Assembly: GCA_963989245.1 (NCBI GenBank)
Contig: OZ022340.1
Location: forward strand, 39,588,982-39,652,981
Origin: Nansenia antarctica
Lineage: Eukaryota > Chordata > Actinopteri > Argentiniformes > Microstomatidae
Direction: 5' to 3'
DNA: 64,000 nt
The position numbers were made by a program, and so were the translations under genes. The notes under the pieces were generated by a model that was given only the letters and a program-made list of their open reading frames with translations, was not told where the DNA came from and made no database searches. Of the stretch, positions 46,901 to 56,226 are shown one piece after another; position 1 is the first letter of the stretch; each line of letters begins with the position of its first letter.

Positions 46901-49786
46901 AGCGGCCTGTTCTGAGAGTGGACTGTTTTTTGCATTCGTTCTCAAGTTATATCAAAGTGTTGTTTTCTGCCTTTCTGGAGCACATTTTGACTTGTTGTTG
47001 AATGCTCCTATAATGTAACTCTAAATGACAATCAGAGTATCTTGAATTACGTGTGTGCAGCCTTTTGCTCAAAAGTTATCAACGTTTCGTTTTCAGAGTC
47101 TCTTTTGACAATCTCTTAAAGAGCTGGTTTCAGTCATTAACATAGCTGTTCTGAAAGTGTGTAAGCGGCCTGTTCTGAGAGTGGACTGTTTTTTCATTCG
47201 TTCTCAAGTTATATCAAAGTGTTGTTTTCTGCCTTTCTGGAGCACATTTTGACTTGTTGTTGAATGCTCCTATAATGTAACTCTAAATGACAATCAGAGC
47301 AACTTGAATAACGTGTGTGCAGCCTTTTGCTCAAAAGTTATCAACGTTTCGTTTTCAGAGTCTCTTTTGACAATCTCTTAAAGAGCTGGTTTCAGTCATT
47401 AACAGAGCTGTTCTGAAAGTGTCCAAGCGGCCTGTTCTGAGAGTGGACTGTTTTTTTTATTCGTTCTCAAGTTATATCAAAGTGTTGTTTTCTGCCTTTC
47501 TGGAGCACATTTTGACTTGTTGTTGAATGCTCCTATAATGTAACTCTAAATGACAATCAGAGCAACTTGAATAACGTGTGTGCGCCTTTTGCTCAAAAGT
47601 TATCAACGTTTCGTTTTCAGAGTCTCTTTTGACAATCTCTTAAAGAGCTGGTTTCAGTCATTAACAGAGCTGTTCTGAAAGTGTCCAAGCGGCCTGTTCT
47701 GAGAGTGGACTGTTTTTTTTATTCGTTCTCAAGTTATATCAAAGTGTTGTTTTCTGCCTTTCTGGAGCACATTTTGACTTGTTGTTGAATGCTCCTATAA
47801 AGTAACTCTAAATGACAATCAGAGTATCTTGAATTATGTGTGTGCAGCCTTTTGCTCAAAAGTTATCAACGTTTCGTTTCAGAGTCTCTTTTGACAATCT
47901 CTTAAAGAGCTGGTTTCAGTCATTAACATAGCTGTTCTGAAAGTGTGTAAGCGGCCTGTTCTGAGAGTGGACTGTTTTTTGCATTCGTTCTCAAGTTATA
48001 TCAAAGTGTTGTTTTCTGCCTTTCTGGAGCACATTTTGACTTGTTGTTGAATGCTCCTATAATGTAACTCTAAATGACAATCAGAGTATCTTGAATTACG
48101 TGTGTGCAGCCTTTTGCTCAAAAGTTATCAACGTTTCGTTTTCAGAGTCTCTTTTGACAATCTCTTAAAGAGCTGGTTTCAGTCATTAACATAGCTGTTC
48201 TGAAAGTGTGTAAGCGGCCTGTTCTGAGAGTGGACTGTTTTTTGCATTCGTTCTCAAGTTATATCAAAGTGTTGTTTTCTGCCTTTCTGGAGCACATTTT
48301 GACTTGTTGTTGAATGCTCCTATAATGTAACTCTAAATGACAATCAGAGCAACTTGAATAACGTGTGTGCGGCCTTTTGCTCAAAAGTTATCAACGTTTC
48401 GTTTTCAGAGTCTCTTTTGACAATCTCTTAAAGAGCTGGTTTCAGTCATTAACAGAGCTGTTCTGAAAGTGTCCAAGCGGCCTGTTCTGAGAGTGGACTG
48501 TTTTTTTTATTCGTTCTCAAGTTATATCAAAGTGTTGTTTTCTGCCTTTCTGGAGCACATTTTGACTTGTTGTTGAATGCTCCTATAATGTAACTCTAAA
48601 TGACAATCAGAGCAACTTGAATAACGTGTGTGCGGCCTTTTGCTCAAAAGTTATCAACGTTTCGTTTTCAGAGTCTCTTTTGACAATCTCTTAAAGAGCT
48701 GGTTTCAGTCATTAACATAGCTGTTCTGAAAGTGTGTAAGCGGCCTGTTCTGAGAGTGGACTGTTTTTTGCATTCGTTCTCAAGTTATATCAAAGTGTTG
48801 TTTTCTGCCTTTTTGGAGCACATTTTGACTTGTTGTTGAATGCTCCTATAATGTAACTCTAAATGACAATCAGAGCAACTTGAATAACGTGTGTGCGCCT
48901 TTTGCTCAAAAGTTATCAACGTTTCGTTTTCAGAGTCTCTTTTGACAATCTCTTAAAGAGCTGGTTTCAGTCATTAACAGAGCTGTTCTGAAAGTGTCCA
49001 AGCGGCCTGTTCTGAGAGTGGACTGTTTTTTTTATTCGTTCTCAAGTTATATCAAAGTGTTGTTTTCTGCCTTTCTGGAGCACATTTTGACTTGTTGTTG
49101 AATGCTCCTATAAAGTAACTCTAAATGACAATCAGAGTATCTTGAATTATGTGTGTGCAGCCTTTTGCTCAAAAGTTATCAACGTTTCGTTTCAGAGTCT
49201 CTTTTGACAATCTCTTAAAGAGCTGGTTTCAGTCATTAACATAGCTGTTCTGAAAGTGTGTAAGCGGCCTGTTCTGAGAGTGGACTGTTTTTTTTATTCG
49301 TTCTCAAGTTATATCAAAGTGTTGTTTTCTGCCTTTCTGGAGCACATTTTGACTTGTTGTTGAATGCTCCTATAAAGTAACTCTAAATGACAATCAGAGT
49401 ATCTTGAATTATGTGTGTGCAGCCTTTTGCTCAAAAGTTATCAACGTTTCGTTTTCAGAGTCTCTTTTGACAATCTCTTAAAGAGCTGGTTTCAGTCATT
49501 AACATAGCTGTTCTGAAAGTGTGTAAGCGGCCTGTTCTGAGAGTGGACTGTTTTTTGCATTCGTTCTCAAGTTATATCAAAGTGTTGTTTTCTGCCTTTC
49601 TGGAGCACATTTTGACTTGTTGTTGAATGCTCCTATAATGTAACTCTAAATGACAATCAGAGTATCTTGAATTACGTGTGTGCAGCCTTTTGCTCAAAAG
49701 TTATCAACGTTTCGTTTTCAGAGTCTCTTTTGACAATCTCTTAAAGAGCTGGTTTCAGTCATTAACATAGCTGTTCTGAAAGTGTG

Positions 49787-49790
49787 TAAG
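49787..49790 (+). repeat. Left target-site duplication of the LTR element
   Basis: taag of the satellite, repeated at 57562-57565. Confidence 0.85.
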
Positions 49791-49921
49791 TGAAGCGGGT
49801 TGGAATGACTGGTATGAATGAGTGGGCGTGTCAGGGTGTAGTGGTGCGAATGAGTGTTTGTGTGTACGTCATCTGCTTCTCCACAGGTGTTCCAAATCAC
49901 AATCACTCCCATGATTGTGAG

Positions 49922-49927
49922 TATAAA
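49922..49927 (+). promoter_or_regulatory. TATA box of the 5' LTR
   Basis: TATAAA lies about 130 bp into the LTR, after an imperfect palindrome (tcacaatc ... gattgtga). It is the likely RNA polymerase II promoter for the genomic transcript, with a start about 25-30 bp downstream. If so, most of the LTR is R plus U5. Confidence 0.6.
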
Positions 49928-50037
49928 GGCCGGTGCTTCCGTTCCACGACAGATCGGACCTTCCTTCCACGCACCGGCGAAATCGAGGGCTCGAACGACG
50001 GGAACGGAACGATTCCACGCCACACGAGAGACTTTAT

Positions 50038-50383
50038 ACAACGCCCTCAATTCATCACAGTAAAGGGAAGTCGTACTACCCTTGCCTGTGTGTGAGTTGA
50101 GCAACACCGGTTTTCTCCTTTTGTATGTGTCTGACGACTGATTTTATCCTTCCCCCTCCTGAACTACAGCGCGCACCGGACCGGACCAGCCGACCAGGCA
50201 GTGTGGAGATCAGCGAGAGACTAAACATACAACGCCCTCAAATCATCACAGCAAAGGGAAGTCTGACAACCATTGCTTGTGGGTGGTTTGAGCAACACCA
50301 GTGTTTGTCTGTTTAGTACATGTGTCTGGCGGCTGATTCTGCCTCCCCCTCCCCCTACCCGCAGCACACCGGACCAGCCAACC
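50038..50383 (+). repeat. Imperfect ~155-bp duplication inside the LTR
   Basis: Copy one (about 50038-50195) and copy two (about 50229-50383) share acaacgccctcaa, atcatcacag-type, aaagggaagtc, gagcaacacc, a gtgtctg-cg-ctgatt block and a final caccggaccagcc. The offset is 191 bp. They differ at many positions, so the duplication is old relative to this insertion. It lies in the presumed transcribed leader. It is repeated in the 3' LTR at +6436. Confidence 0.8.
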
Positions 50384-50784
50384 ATCGCCGAACGCCGGGC
50401 GACGAGTGAGGATTGCGGGAACGATCAACACCTATCCACGGGCGCCTATCGCGAACAACCCGCTCCCTGGACTTCCACCGAGAGTCGCAAGACTGAGCGA
50501 CATCACTGACACTGAAGTGCTGGGATTCCCCCTCACCCCTCCCGATTAGACGAGACTGTGGGTTGGGCTTTGAGTGGGCGGCGCTATCCATTCGAACTAT
50601 CCTCACCATCAGGTTTAGTAGTTTTAGGTACACTAGTATTTTTAGCAGAGTTCCGGTTAGAAGCCTAGTCTCGGCTGCCCGCTTGGAGGTAACAGTATAG
50701 TTCAGGTAGGACCAGTGTAGTCAGCTGCAGTGTGCAGTGTTTCGCATGCCTTATTGGGTACAGCCTACCCCATACGTTATTTAA

Positions 50785-50837
50785 CAGTGTATTTGCGGTG
50801 ATACGTTTTGCAGTGTATTTGCAGTGATACGGTTTTG
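50785..50837 (+). repeat. 26-bp tandem duplication in the LTR
   Basis: Two adjacent copies of a cagtgtatttgc-gtgatacg unit differ at one base plus a one-base insertion. Further cagtgt motifs flank them. Confidence 0.8.
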
Positions 50838-51042
50838 TTGTGGTTTACTGTGTGCAGTGTTATTTAGAGCAGCATTACTCAGACTCTCCATCAGGGGGAG
50901 CCAAACTGGGCCCAACTGTATCGTTGTCCCAATGCATAGTGGCTGTGACTGGTGCCGCCTGACCACTCTGCCGTAGAGATTGATTTTATACTTTTAATAT
51001 TACTCGTCCTGATCCTGGTGCAGGTGTCTTTTATGAATTGTT

Positions 51043-51048
51043 AATAAA
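51043..51048 (+). terminator. Polyadenylation signal in the 5' LTR
   Basis: AATAAA lies 77 bp before the LTR end. The functional copy for genomic RNA would be the equivalent site in the 3' LTR (57479-57484). Confidence 0.6.
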
Positions 51049-51129
51049 CTTATGGTTGCAATATACTGTATATCGCCTCCTCTTGTTGTGTACTCAAGGG
51101 TCCTAGTATATCCTGTACGGCTACAATTT

Positions 51130-51147
51130 TGGCGTTGTCGGCAGGAC
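51130..51147 (+). promoter_or_regulatory. Primer binding site, tRNA-Ser-like
   Basis: Four bases after the LTR, tggcgttgtcggcaggac starts with TGG, the complement of a tRNA CCA end. Its complement closely matches the 3' end of metazoan tRNA-Ser as I recall it, with about one internal mismatch. It would prime minus-strand DNA synthesis. The tRNA identity is from memory and unconfirmed. Confidence 0.7.
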
Positions 51148-51166
51148 CCTTGACCTACATAGCAAG

Positions 51167-52180
51167 ATGGTTGACGTTGACGATGCTGGCGGGCAGCCAC
51201 AGGGAGCAGTAGTTATGCCTTGGTTTATGGGTGGGCCTTGGGTGCCCCGGTTTGATGGAGGAGAGTCATCAAAGTTTTCAGAGTGGAAAACTCAGATTGC
51301 GGCATGTATTCGAGCCCAGGGGCTAAATGCACAGCAAAGGGTCGATTTTGTGCTGAGCGCATTAGATGGAGATGCCAAAAGAGAAGTGGCACTGTTAGTT
51401 GCAGGGGAGCGTAACACTGACGCTAAGATCTTAGAGGAGCTAGAGAAACTATATGGGGGACAGAAGTCAGTAGCACAGCTGCGAGTAAAGTTCTTTAACT
51501 GCAAACAAGAACCTGGAGAAGAAGTGAAGGCATTCGCCCTCCGACTGCGGGAACTGCACCACAGTTGGAGAACTCAAGACCCCCACGCGGGGTCGGACGA
51601 CGAGCTACTACGGACTCAATTCGTCATGGGTCTGAGACCCGTACCCATGAAACGAGAGCTACAGCGGCAGCTCAGGAGGAACTCGACGACCACCTTCACA
51701 GAAACTTGTCGGGAGGCACGAGCACTGGAACGAGAGTTAGCAGGGTCTGAAGAAGCTCAAGCCTACCCTGTGTTTGTCCCTGCATCTAGGAGAGCCCCAC
51801 CAACAACTCCTGATTGGCAGCAGATCAAAGAAGACTTGCGGACAGAGCTGCGCCAGGAGCTGCGCCAAGAGCTTAAAGAACAGCTGGCCCTCCTGAGTAA
51901 GTCTGTGGTAGACGAGCTGCAGGAACGCCTGAGCACAGCACAAATTGCCACACCCCCAACAGCCGCTGCAGCCTCTCAACCACTCTGGCGCCCGCAACCG
52001 AACAACCCCCAACGTCAGCGCCTGGAGTCGGCGCCTCCGGGGCTATCACACTACCAGTGGGACGGCCAAGGCCGTGCAATCTGCCGTGACTGCGGGGATG
52101 CCGGACACATCCAACGGTTCTGCCCTCGCCGACAGCCACAACAGGATTTTCGGCAACCCCGGTCACAACAGGGCAAGTGA
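51167..52180 (+). CDS. gag: Gag polyprotein of the Ty3/gypsy element
   Basis: 337 aa. Gag forms the particle shell and packages element RNA. The ATG at 51167 has a strong context (A at -3, G at +4) and lies 20 bp after the primer binding site. Residues about 28-200 form a retrotransposon capsid-type region: FSEWKTQIAACIRAQG near 37-52, LDGDAKREV near 66-74, LEKLYG near 92-97, and a paired helical segment through LRLREL and FVMGLRP. Residues 215-258 are rich in Glu, Gln, Leu and Arg and probably form a coiled coil. A Pro/Gln-rich linker leads to a CCHC zinc knuckle (C306, C309, H314, C319) for nucleic-acid binding. The frame ends at TGA 52178-52180 and overlaps the open pol frame (-1) by about 90 nt. 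It looks intact. Confidence 0.93.
   Translation: MVDVDDAGGQPQGAVVMPWFMGGPWVPRFDGGESSKFSEWKTQIAACIRAQGLNAQQRVDFVLSALDGDAKREVALLVAGERNTDAKILEELEKLYGGQKSVAQLRVKFFNCKQEPGEEVKAFALRLRELHHSWRTQDPHAGSDDELLRTQFVMGLRPVPMKRELQRQLRRNSTTTFTETCREARALERELAGSEEAQAYPVFVPASRRAPPTTPDWQQIKEDLRTELRQELRQELKEQLALLSKSVVDELQERLSTAQIATPPTAAAASQPLWRPQPNNPQRQRLESAPPGLSHYQWDGQGRAICRDCGDAGHIQRFCPRRQPQQDFRQPRSQQGK
52090..52180 (+). other. Gag-pol overlap, presumed -1 frameshift zone
   Basis: The pol frame is open from 52090, after a TGA at 52087-52089, while gag ends at 52180. Pol must therefore be reached by a -1 shift inside these 90 nt. I see no classical X-XXY-YYZ slippery heptamer in the gag reading phase. No ATG-started pol frame precedes the protease closely enough to explain separate initiation. 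Confidence 0.6.
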
Positions 52181-53979
52181 ACCGGGAGGGGCCCCCAACT
52201 GCGCCCCCACAAAGGCCCGCCATGGTAGGAAGGTGCCCAGAAATTGAAGTGACTGTCCAGGGTAAGACCATTCCATGCATCCTTGACACTGGTTCACAAG
52301 TCACACTCATGAGCCAAACATTATTTCAGCGGCACTTCGGAGAGGAATGCATAAGTGACCCCGACCGCATATCATGGCTGGCCTTGAAAGCAGCCAATGG
52401 ACTTAACATCCCTTACGTGGGTTACGCCGTACTCGATTTCAACATTGGGGGTATAGAGGTGAAGAAAAAGGGGGTGGTTATTGTTCGTGACGACTGTATC
52501 AATACTGAGTATGGGTTGCTAGGAATGAATGTAGTAACGGATTGCTGGGCCAGTATTTTTCAGGGTGGGCACCCCGGGGCTGCAGCCTTTAAATCGGTCT
52601 TCTCCCCCTCTGCAGAGAAGTTGTGGGACGTGGCCTTTGCGGCCTGCCAGAGGGCTGAGGCCTCAACCACTCGAGTGGAACTACAGGGGGTGGCCAGACT
52701 ACAGCGACAGCCCCCCGTGGTGCTGCCTCCCTCAACAGAGACAATTATCTGGGCCCAGGTACCACAAGCTGCTGGCCTGGCAGATTGCCCTGTCCTGCTG
52801 GAGGATCTGGACGGCTACGGTCGGAAATGGCGGGTGGCTAGGTCGCTGGCCTGGACCCGAGGGGGGAGAGTCCCCCTACGCATCTGCAACCCGAACCCTT
52901 TCCCCCTTGAACTGCCCCAACGGTGCCCCCTAGCCACCGTTACCCAAGTCGACCAGCACGAGATTAGGGGGAAGACGACCCTGACGCTGCGCAGCGCTGG
53001 CCCCCAGGCGATTGAGGTGGACGTCCAGCACACTGCACAGACTGCAAGTGAGGACCACCCAGCCCTGGCTCTAAAGGGCGACAGCCTGGATAGGGATCAA
53101 CAAGCCCAACTGGAAGTCCTGCTACGGAAGTGGTCGCACGTATTTGCCACACACGACGAAGATTTTGGGAGGACAGCCATCATCACTCACCAGATTCCGA
53201 CTGGCACAGCTCCCCCGATACGGGAACGCTACCGCCCCGTCCCCCCAAATCTCTACCCAGAGCTCCGGTCACTGCTGCAGGGTATGCTGGACAGTGGAGT
53301 CGTGCGGGAGAGCTCGAGCCCTTGGGCTGCCCCAGTGGTCCTCGTCAAGAAGAAGGATGGGTCTTGGAGATTCTGTGTGGATTACCGCAAATTAAACGCA
53401 GTGACCCACAAAGACTCCTTCCCACTGCCACGAATCGAAGAGTCACTCACAAGCCTGTCCAAGTCAGAATGGTATTCAACCCTCGATTTGGCTAGCGGAT
53501 ATTGGCAGGTGGAGGTGGCGACAGAAGATCAGGAGAAAACGGCCTTCACCACGCCCTTCGGCCTCTACCAATTTGACAGGATGCCCTTCGGCCTCTGCAA
53601 TGCCCCGGCCACGTTTCAGAGGCTCATGCAGCGCTGCTTGGGGGCCCAGGTCTACGACCATCTTCTCATCTACCTCGATGACGTAATCGTCTACTCCCCC
53701 AACTTCACTGCCCACCTGCAACACTTAGAACAAGTATTCGCTCGTCTCAACGACCACGGCTTAAAGCTTCAGCCACGCAAGTGCCACTTGTTCCAGAAGA
53801 AGGTGACTTACCTTGGACATATAGTCAGTGGCCAGGGGGTGGCGACAGATCCCGACAAGGCCGCTGTTGTCCGCGACTGGGCACCACCTATTACAGTCAA
53901 GCAGGTGCGGTCCTTTCTTGGCTTTGCAGGCTACTACCGGCGATTCATCCAGGGGTTCTCCAGGGGTTCTCCAAGATAG
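52177..53979 (+). CDS. pol: Pol, first part: protease and reverse transcriptase (frame broken at its 3' end)
   Basis: The open frame has no ATG at its left end (the count here starts at a GTG at 52177), consistent with expression as a Gag-Pol fusion. Aspartic protease: catalytic DTGS at residues 37-40 and a flap-distal LLGMN at 114-118. A linker of about 200 residues follows. Reverse transcriptase: SPWAAPVVLVKKKDG near 381-395, FCVDYRKLN near 399-407, motif A with Asp 437 (TLDLASGYW), MPFGLCNAPATF at 469-480, and YLDD at 499-502 with both catalytic Asp, then YLGHIVS and RSFLGFAGYYRRFI at the thumb/connection. The frame leaves the correct reading at 53961, inside an 11-bp duplication, and stops at 53979. 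All catalytic residues before that are present. Confidence 0.93.
   Translation: MNREGPPTAPPQRPAMVGRCPEIEVTVQGKTIPCILDTGSQVTLMSQTLFQRHFGEECISDPDRISWLALKAANGLNIPYVGYAVLDFNIGGIEVKKKGVVIVRDDCINTEYGLLGMNVVTDCWASIFQGGHPGAAAFKSVFSPSAEKLWDVAFAACQRAEASTTRVELQGVARLQRQPPVVLPPSTETIIWAQVPQAAGLADCPVLLEDLDGYGRKWRVARSLAWTRGGRVPLRICNPNPFPLELPQRCPLATVTQVDQHEIRGKTTLTLRSAGPQAIEVDVQHTAQTASEDHPALALKGDSLDRDQQAQLEVLLRKWSHVFATHDEDFGRTAIITHQIPTGTAPPIRERYRPVPPNLYPELRSLLQGMLDSGVVRESSSPWAAPVVLVKKKDGSWRFCVDYRKLNAVTHKDSFPLPRIEESLTSLSKSEWYSTLDLASGYWQVEVATEDQEKTAFTTPFGLYQFDRMPFGLCNAPATFQRLMQRCLGAQVYDHLLIYLDDVIVYSPNFTAHLQHLEQVFARLNDHGLKLQPRKCHLFQKKVTYLGHIVSGQGVATDPDKAAVVRDWAPPITVKQVRSFLGFAGYYRRFIQGFSRGSPR
53950..53971 (+). 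repeat. 11-bp tandem duplication that breaks pol
   Basis: caggggttctc occurs twice in direct succession (53950-53960 and 53961-53971). Gypsy pol proteins normally continue without a repeat here, so one unit is extra, and 11 bp shifts the frame. The upstream frame stops 8 bp later; the conserved pol sequence continues in the shifted frame. Confidence 0.9.
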
Positions 53980-56168
53980 CAGCCCCACTCCACCAGCTCC
54001 TCCAAGGCCAAGCCAATAGGCCCGCAGCCCCCATCCAATGGACGACCGCTTGTCAGGTGGCCTTCGACAAGTTGAAGCAGGCCCTCCTCAGCGCCCCCAT
54101 CCTGGCCTACGCAGACTTCCATCTCCCATTCCGACTGTACACAGACGCTAGCCTGGATGGTCTCGGGGCTGTCCTGTCCCAGGTCCAAGAGGGGAAAGAG
54201 AGGGTCATTGCATATGCAAGTCGTAGTCTCCACCCCGCCGAACGCAACGACCAGAACTACAGCTCCTTTAAGTTAGAGCTGTTGGCACTGAAGTGGGCTG
54301 TCACGGAAAAATTCAAGGATTACCTGTGGGGCGCGCAGGTCACCATATTCACCGACAACAACCCGTTGGTCCATCTCGAAACGGCGAGGCTTGGAGCAAC
54401 TGAGCAGCGATGGGCAGCCCAACTTGCCAACTACTCGTATGAGATCCGGTACCGACCTGGGGCGAAGAATCAGAACGCTGACATCTTGTCACGACTACCC
54501 GGGGAGGCGACGGGCGCCATCGTAGGGGCCACCATATCCACCTCACCCGGGGCTACGAGCCAATCCTCCGAGCTGGAGCTATGGAGGGAACGACAGATGG
54601 GAGACCCCGACTTTCGACTGCTCCAGGCCTGGATAACCAAAGGTGAGCCCCCTGCATCTATTGATCGTTCAGTTTTGTCCCCCCAGCTCCGCTGCCTGCT
54701 CCGCGAATGGGCGCACCTAGAGCTCTGTGAGGGGATCCTGGTGAGACATGTGACTGAGCCAGACACGGGCGCTCCAGTGAAACAGATCGTTGTCCCGGAA
54801 TCCCAAGCTCGTGCCCTGTGGGAGGATTACCACAAGGCGGCAGGACATCCAAACGGTGACCGAATGATGTCATTGCTAAGGAGGAGATTCTACTGGACGG
54901 GTATGAGCAGAAATGCCCGGGCTTGGTCAGCAGAGTGCATCACTTGTGTGGTAGGAAAAGCAGGTGCACAGCCAAAGGCACCTCTGTGTTCCATTCTATC
55001 CAGCTATCCCTTCGAGACTGTAGCCATAGATTATTTGACCCTCGGACGGCCTGCTGACACTTACCAATACATTCTTGTCATCACAGATCTGTTCTCTCGC
55101 TATGCGCTGGCAGTCCCCACCAAGGACCAGACGGCTGCTACTACAGTGAAAGCCCTCTGGACTGCGCTCATCCTTCCCTTCGGCTGTCCAGAACGCATTC
55201 TTACGGACCGAGGGGGAGCATTTGAGTCGGCCCTGATGCAGCAACTCTGTGCAATGTATGGCTGCCAGAAGGTGAGAACAACCCCCTACCATCCACAAGG
55301 CAACGGGGCCTGCGAAAGGCTCAACCGCACACTCCTCTCGCTACTGAGTACGATTGAAGCCAAGCACCAAGCCCAGTGGCCAGCCCAGCTCCCTGCACTT
55401 CTACAAGCCTTCAACAACACCACCCATGCAAGCACAGGCATGACGCCCCACTACGTCGTCTTCGGCCGCCACGCCAGGCTTCCAGTGGACATGCTCCATG
55501 AAGTCGCACCGCCCCAACAGAGAGACGACCTGGACGGGTGGGTCAAAAGACATCATCAAGCCCTTCTGCAAGCCTATGTCACGGTTCGCAACAACGTAGA
55601 GCGGCGCAACAACTGGAACGAGGAGAACTACAACCGGAACGCACGGAGCTTACCACTGCTACCAGGAGAGAGGGTGTTGATGAGGAACTTTCGCCGCCAA
55701 GCACAAGGGAAGCTAGCCCCCCGGTGGCTCCCAACACCTTTTGTGGTGGTTTCCCAGCTATCGGATCAGCCAGTCTTCGCCATACGACCAGAAGGGAAAG
55801 ACGGCCCCATCCGAACCATCCACCGCAACAACTTGAGGCCATGCCCAGGAGACTCGGCGATGAGGGACGACCAGGGTATGAATCTTCCAGCAAGCAATCC
55901 AGATCGTGCTCAACATGGACAACCGCAGCCCGTTTGGCCATGCAGGTGGATGGTCCAGCCACAGCCACCTGCTCCGCCTCGACACGGCCGTACATCTGGA
56001 CCACCAAGTCCAATCCAAGGACCACCCTTCCCTCCAGCAATGGCACCGGCGCCGACTGCCCAGCCTCAGGAGGCCCCAGAGCACCAACTAGGGGCAGACC
56101 AAGGCGATTCACGGCGGTATTCACTCCGCCCCAATCGTGGCAACCCTCCATCACGGTTTTCACCTTAA
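53961..56168 (+). CDS. pol: Pol, second part: RNase H and integrase (out of frame with the first part)
   Basis: This is the continuation of pol after the 11-bp duplication, ending at TAA 56166-56168. RNase H: Asp in YTDAS (54144), Glu in KLELLAL (54276) and Asp in FTDNN (54354), ending in the usual ADILSRL. Integrase: zinc module with H-x-AAGHP and a later C-x2-C (CITC), then a DDE core with Asp at 55029 (AIDYL), Asp at 55206 (LTDRGG) and Glu at 55314 (CERLNRT), spaced D-58-D and D-35-E. A C-terminal LAPRWLPTPF region resembles the GPY/F module. The last ~80 residues are rich in Pro, Gln and Arg. The upstream part of this open frame, 53781-53960, is a shadow of the RT frame. By itself this part has no start and is probably not translated from this copy. 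Confidence 0.93.
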   Translation, partial: QGFSKIAAPLHQLLQGQANRPAAPIQWTTACQVAFDKLKQALLSAPILAYADFHLPFRLYTDASLDGLGAVLSQVQEGKERVIAYASRSLHPAERNDQNYSSFKLELLALKWAVTEKFKDYLWGAQVTIFTDNNPLVHLETARLGATEQRWAAQLANYSYEIRYRPGAKNQNADILSRLPGEATGAIVGATISTSPGATSQSSELELWRERQMGDPDFRLLQAWITKGEPPASIDRSVLSPQLRCLLREWAHLELCEGILVRHVTEPDTGAPVKQIVVPESQARALWEDYHKAAGHPNGDRMMSLLRRRFYWTGMSRNARAWSAECITCVVGKAGAQPKAPLCSILSSYPFETVAIDYLTLGRPADTYQYILVITDLFSRYALAVPTKDQTAATTVKALWTALILPFGCPERILTDRGGAFESALMQQLCAMYGCQKVRTTPYHPQGNGACERLNRTLLSLLSTIEAKHQAQWPAQLPALLQAFNNTTHASTGMTPHYVVFGRHARLPVDMLHEVAPPQQRDDLDGWVKRHHQALLQAYVTVRNNVERRNNWNEENYNRNARSLPLLPGERVLMRNFRRQAQGKLAPRWLPTPFVVVSQLSDQPVFAIRPEGKDGPIRTIHRNNLRPCPGDSAMRDDQGMNLPASNPDRAQHGQPQPVWPCRWMVQPQPPAPPRHGRTSGPPSPIQGPPFPPAMAPAPTAQPQEAPEHQLGADQGDSRRYSLRPNRGNPPSRFSP

Positions 56169-56212
56169 GGGTCGAAACAGACTGACTAGTCGTGCTCGGG
56201 ACGACCACGTGT

Positions 56213-56226
56213 AAAGGGGGGGCGAA
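56213..56226 (+). promoter_or_regulatory. Polypurine tract
   Basis: aaagggggggcgaa directly abuts the 3' LTR and would prime plus-strand DNA synthesis. A single C interrupts the purine run. Confidence 0.8.

Larger units (their letters stand above)
34183..49790 (+). repeat. 263-bp satellite array, middle block (about 59 monomers)
   Basis: Head-to-tail monomers continue in the same orientation. The variant mix differs from the left part. ctccgata is absent, while ctttttggagc and the linked set ctataaagtaac plus gaattatgtg plus a shortened cgtttcagag are frequent (for example 37924, 39498, 45021, 47796, 49111). The cagagct-tccaag and ttttttttattcg variants are also common. Recombinant caac-with-gcagcc monomers appear that are missing from 7-27 kb. 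A truncated 155-bp monomer sits near 46.9 kb. No ORF here is credible. Confidence 0.97.
46471..49790 (+). repeat. Higher-order block, copy 1 (about 3.3 kb)
   Basis: This block runs from the tgttcagaaag variant monomer (46471) through the tatatcagtg variant, the truncated monomer, the ttttttcattcg monomer, the gtgtgcgcc variants (47581, 48895) and the consecutive ctataaagtaac monomers. The same order recurs at 59278-62596 at an offset of about 12806 bp. The LTR element lies between the two copies. Confidence 0.75.
49791..51125 (+). repeat. 5' LTR (1335 bp)
   Basis: It begins TGAAGCGG and ends GGCTACA, keeping the TG...CA ends. It contains a TATA box near the start, an AATAAA signal near the end, an internal ~155-bp imperfect duplication and a 26-bp tandem duplication. 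Short ORFs inside it appear identically in both LTRs and are not genes. Confidence 0.96.

Noticed and set aside
6500..49790. CRISPR-like array
   Set aside because: Units are 263 bp, near-identical along their whole length and without unique spacers, in eukaryotic DNA; this is a satellite.
49790..50633. Several 60-130 aa ORFs in the LTR
   Set aside because: They appear identically in both LTRs, overlap in many frames and have no domain; they are LTR sequence.
51873..52310. 145-aa minus-strand ORF over the gag end
   Set aside because: Antisense shadow of gag/pol with no recognisable domain.
55538..56208. 215-aa plus-strand and 209-aa minus-strand ORFs at the end of pol, possible env or accessory gene
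   Set aside because: Both overlap the Pro/Gln-rich pol tail in other frames, have no signal peptide or membrane segment, and reflect GC-rich codon composition.
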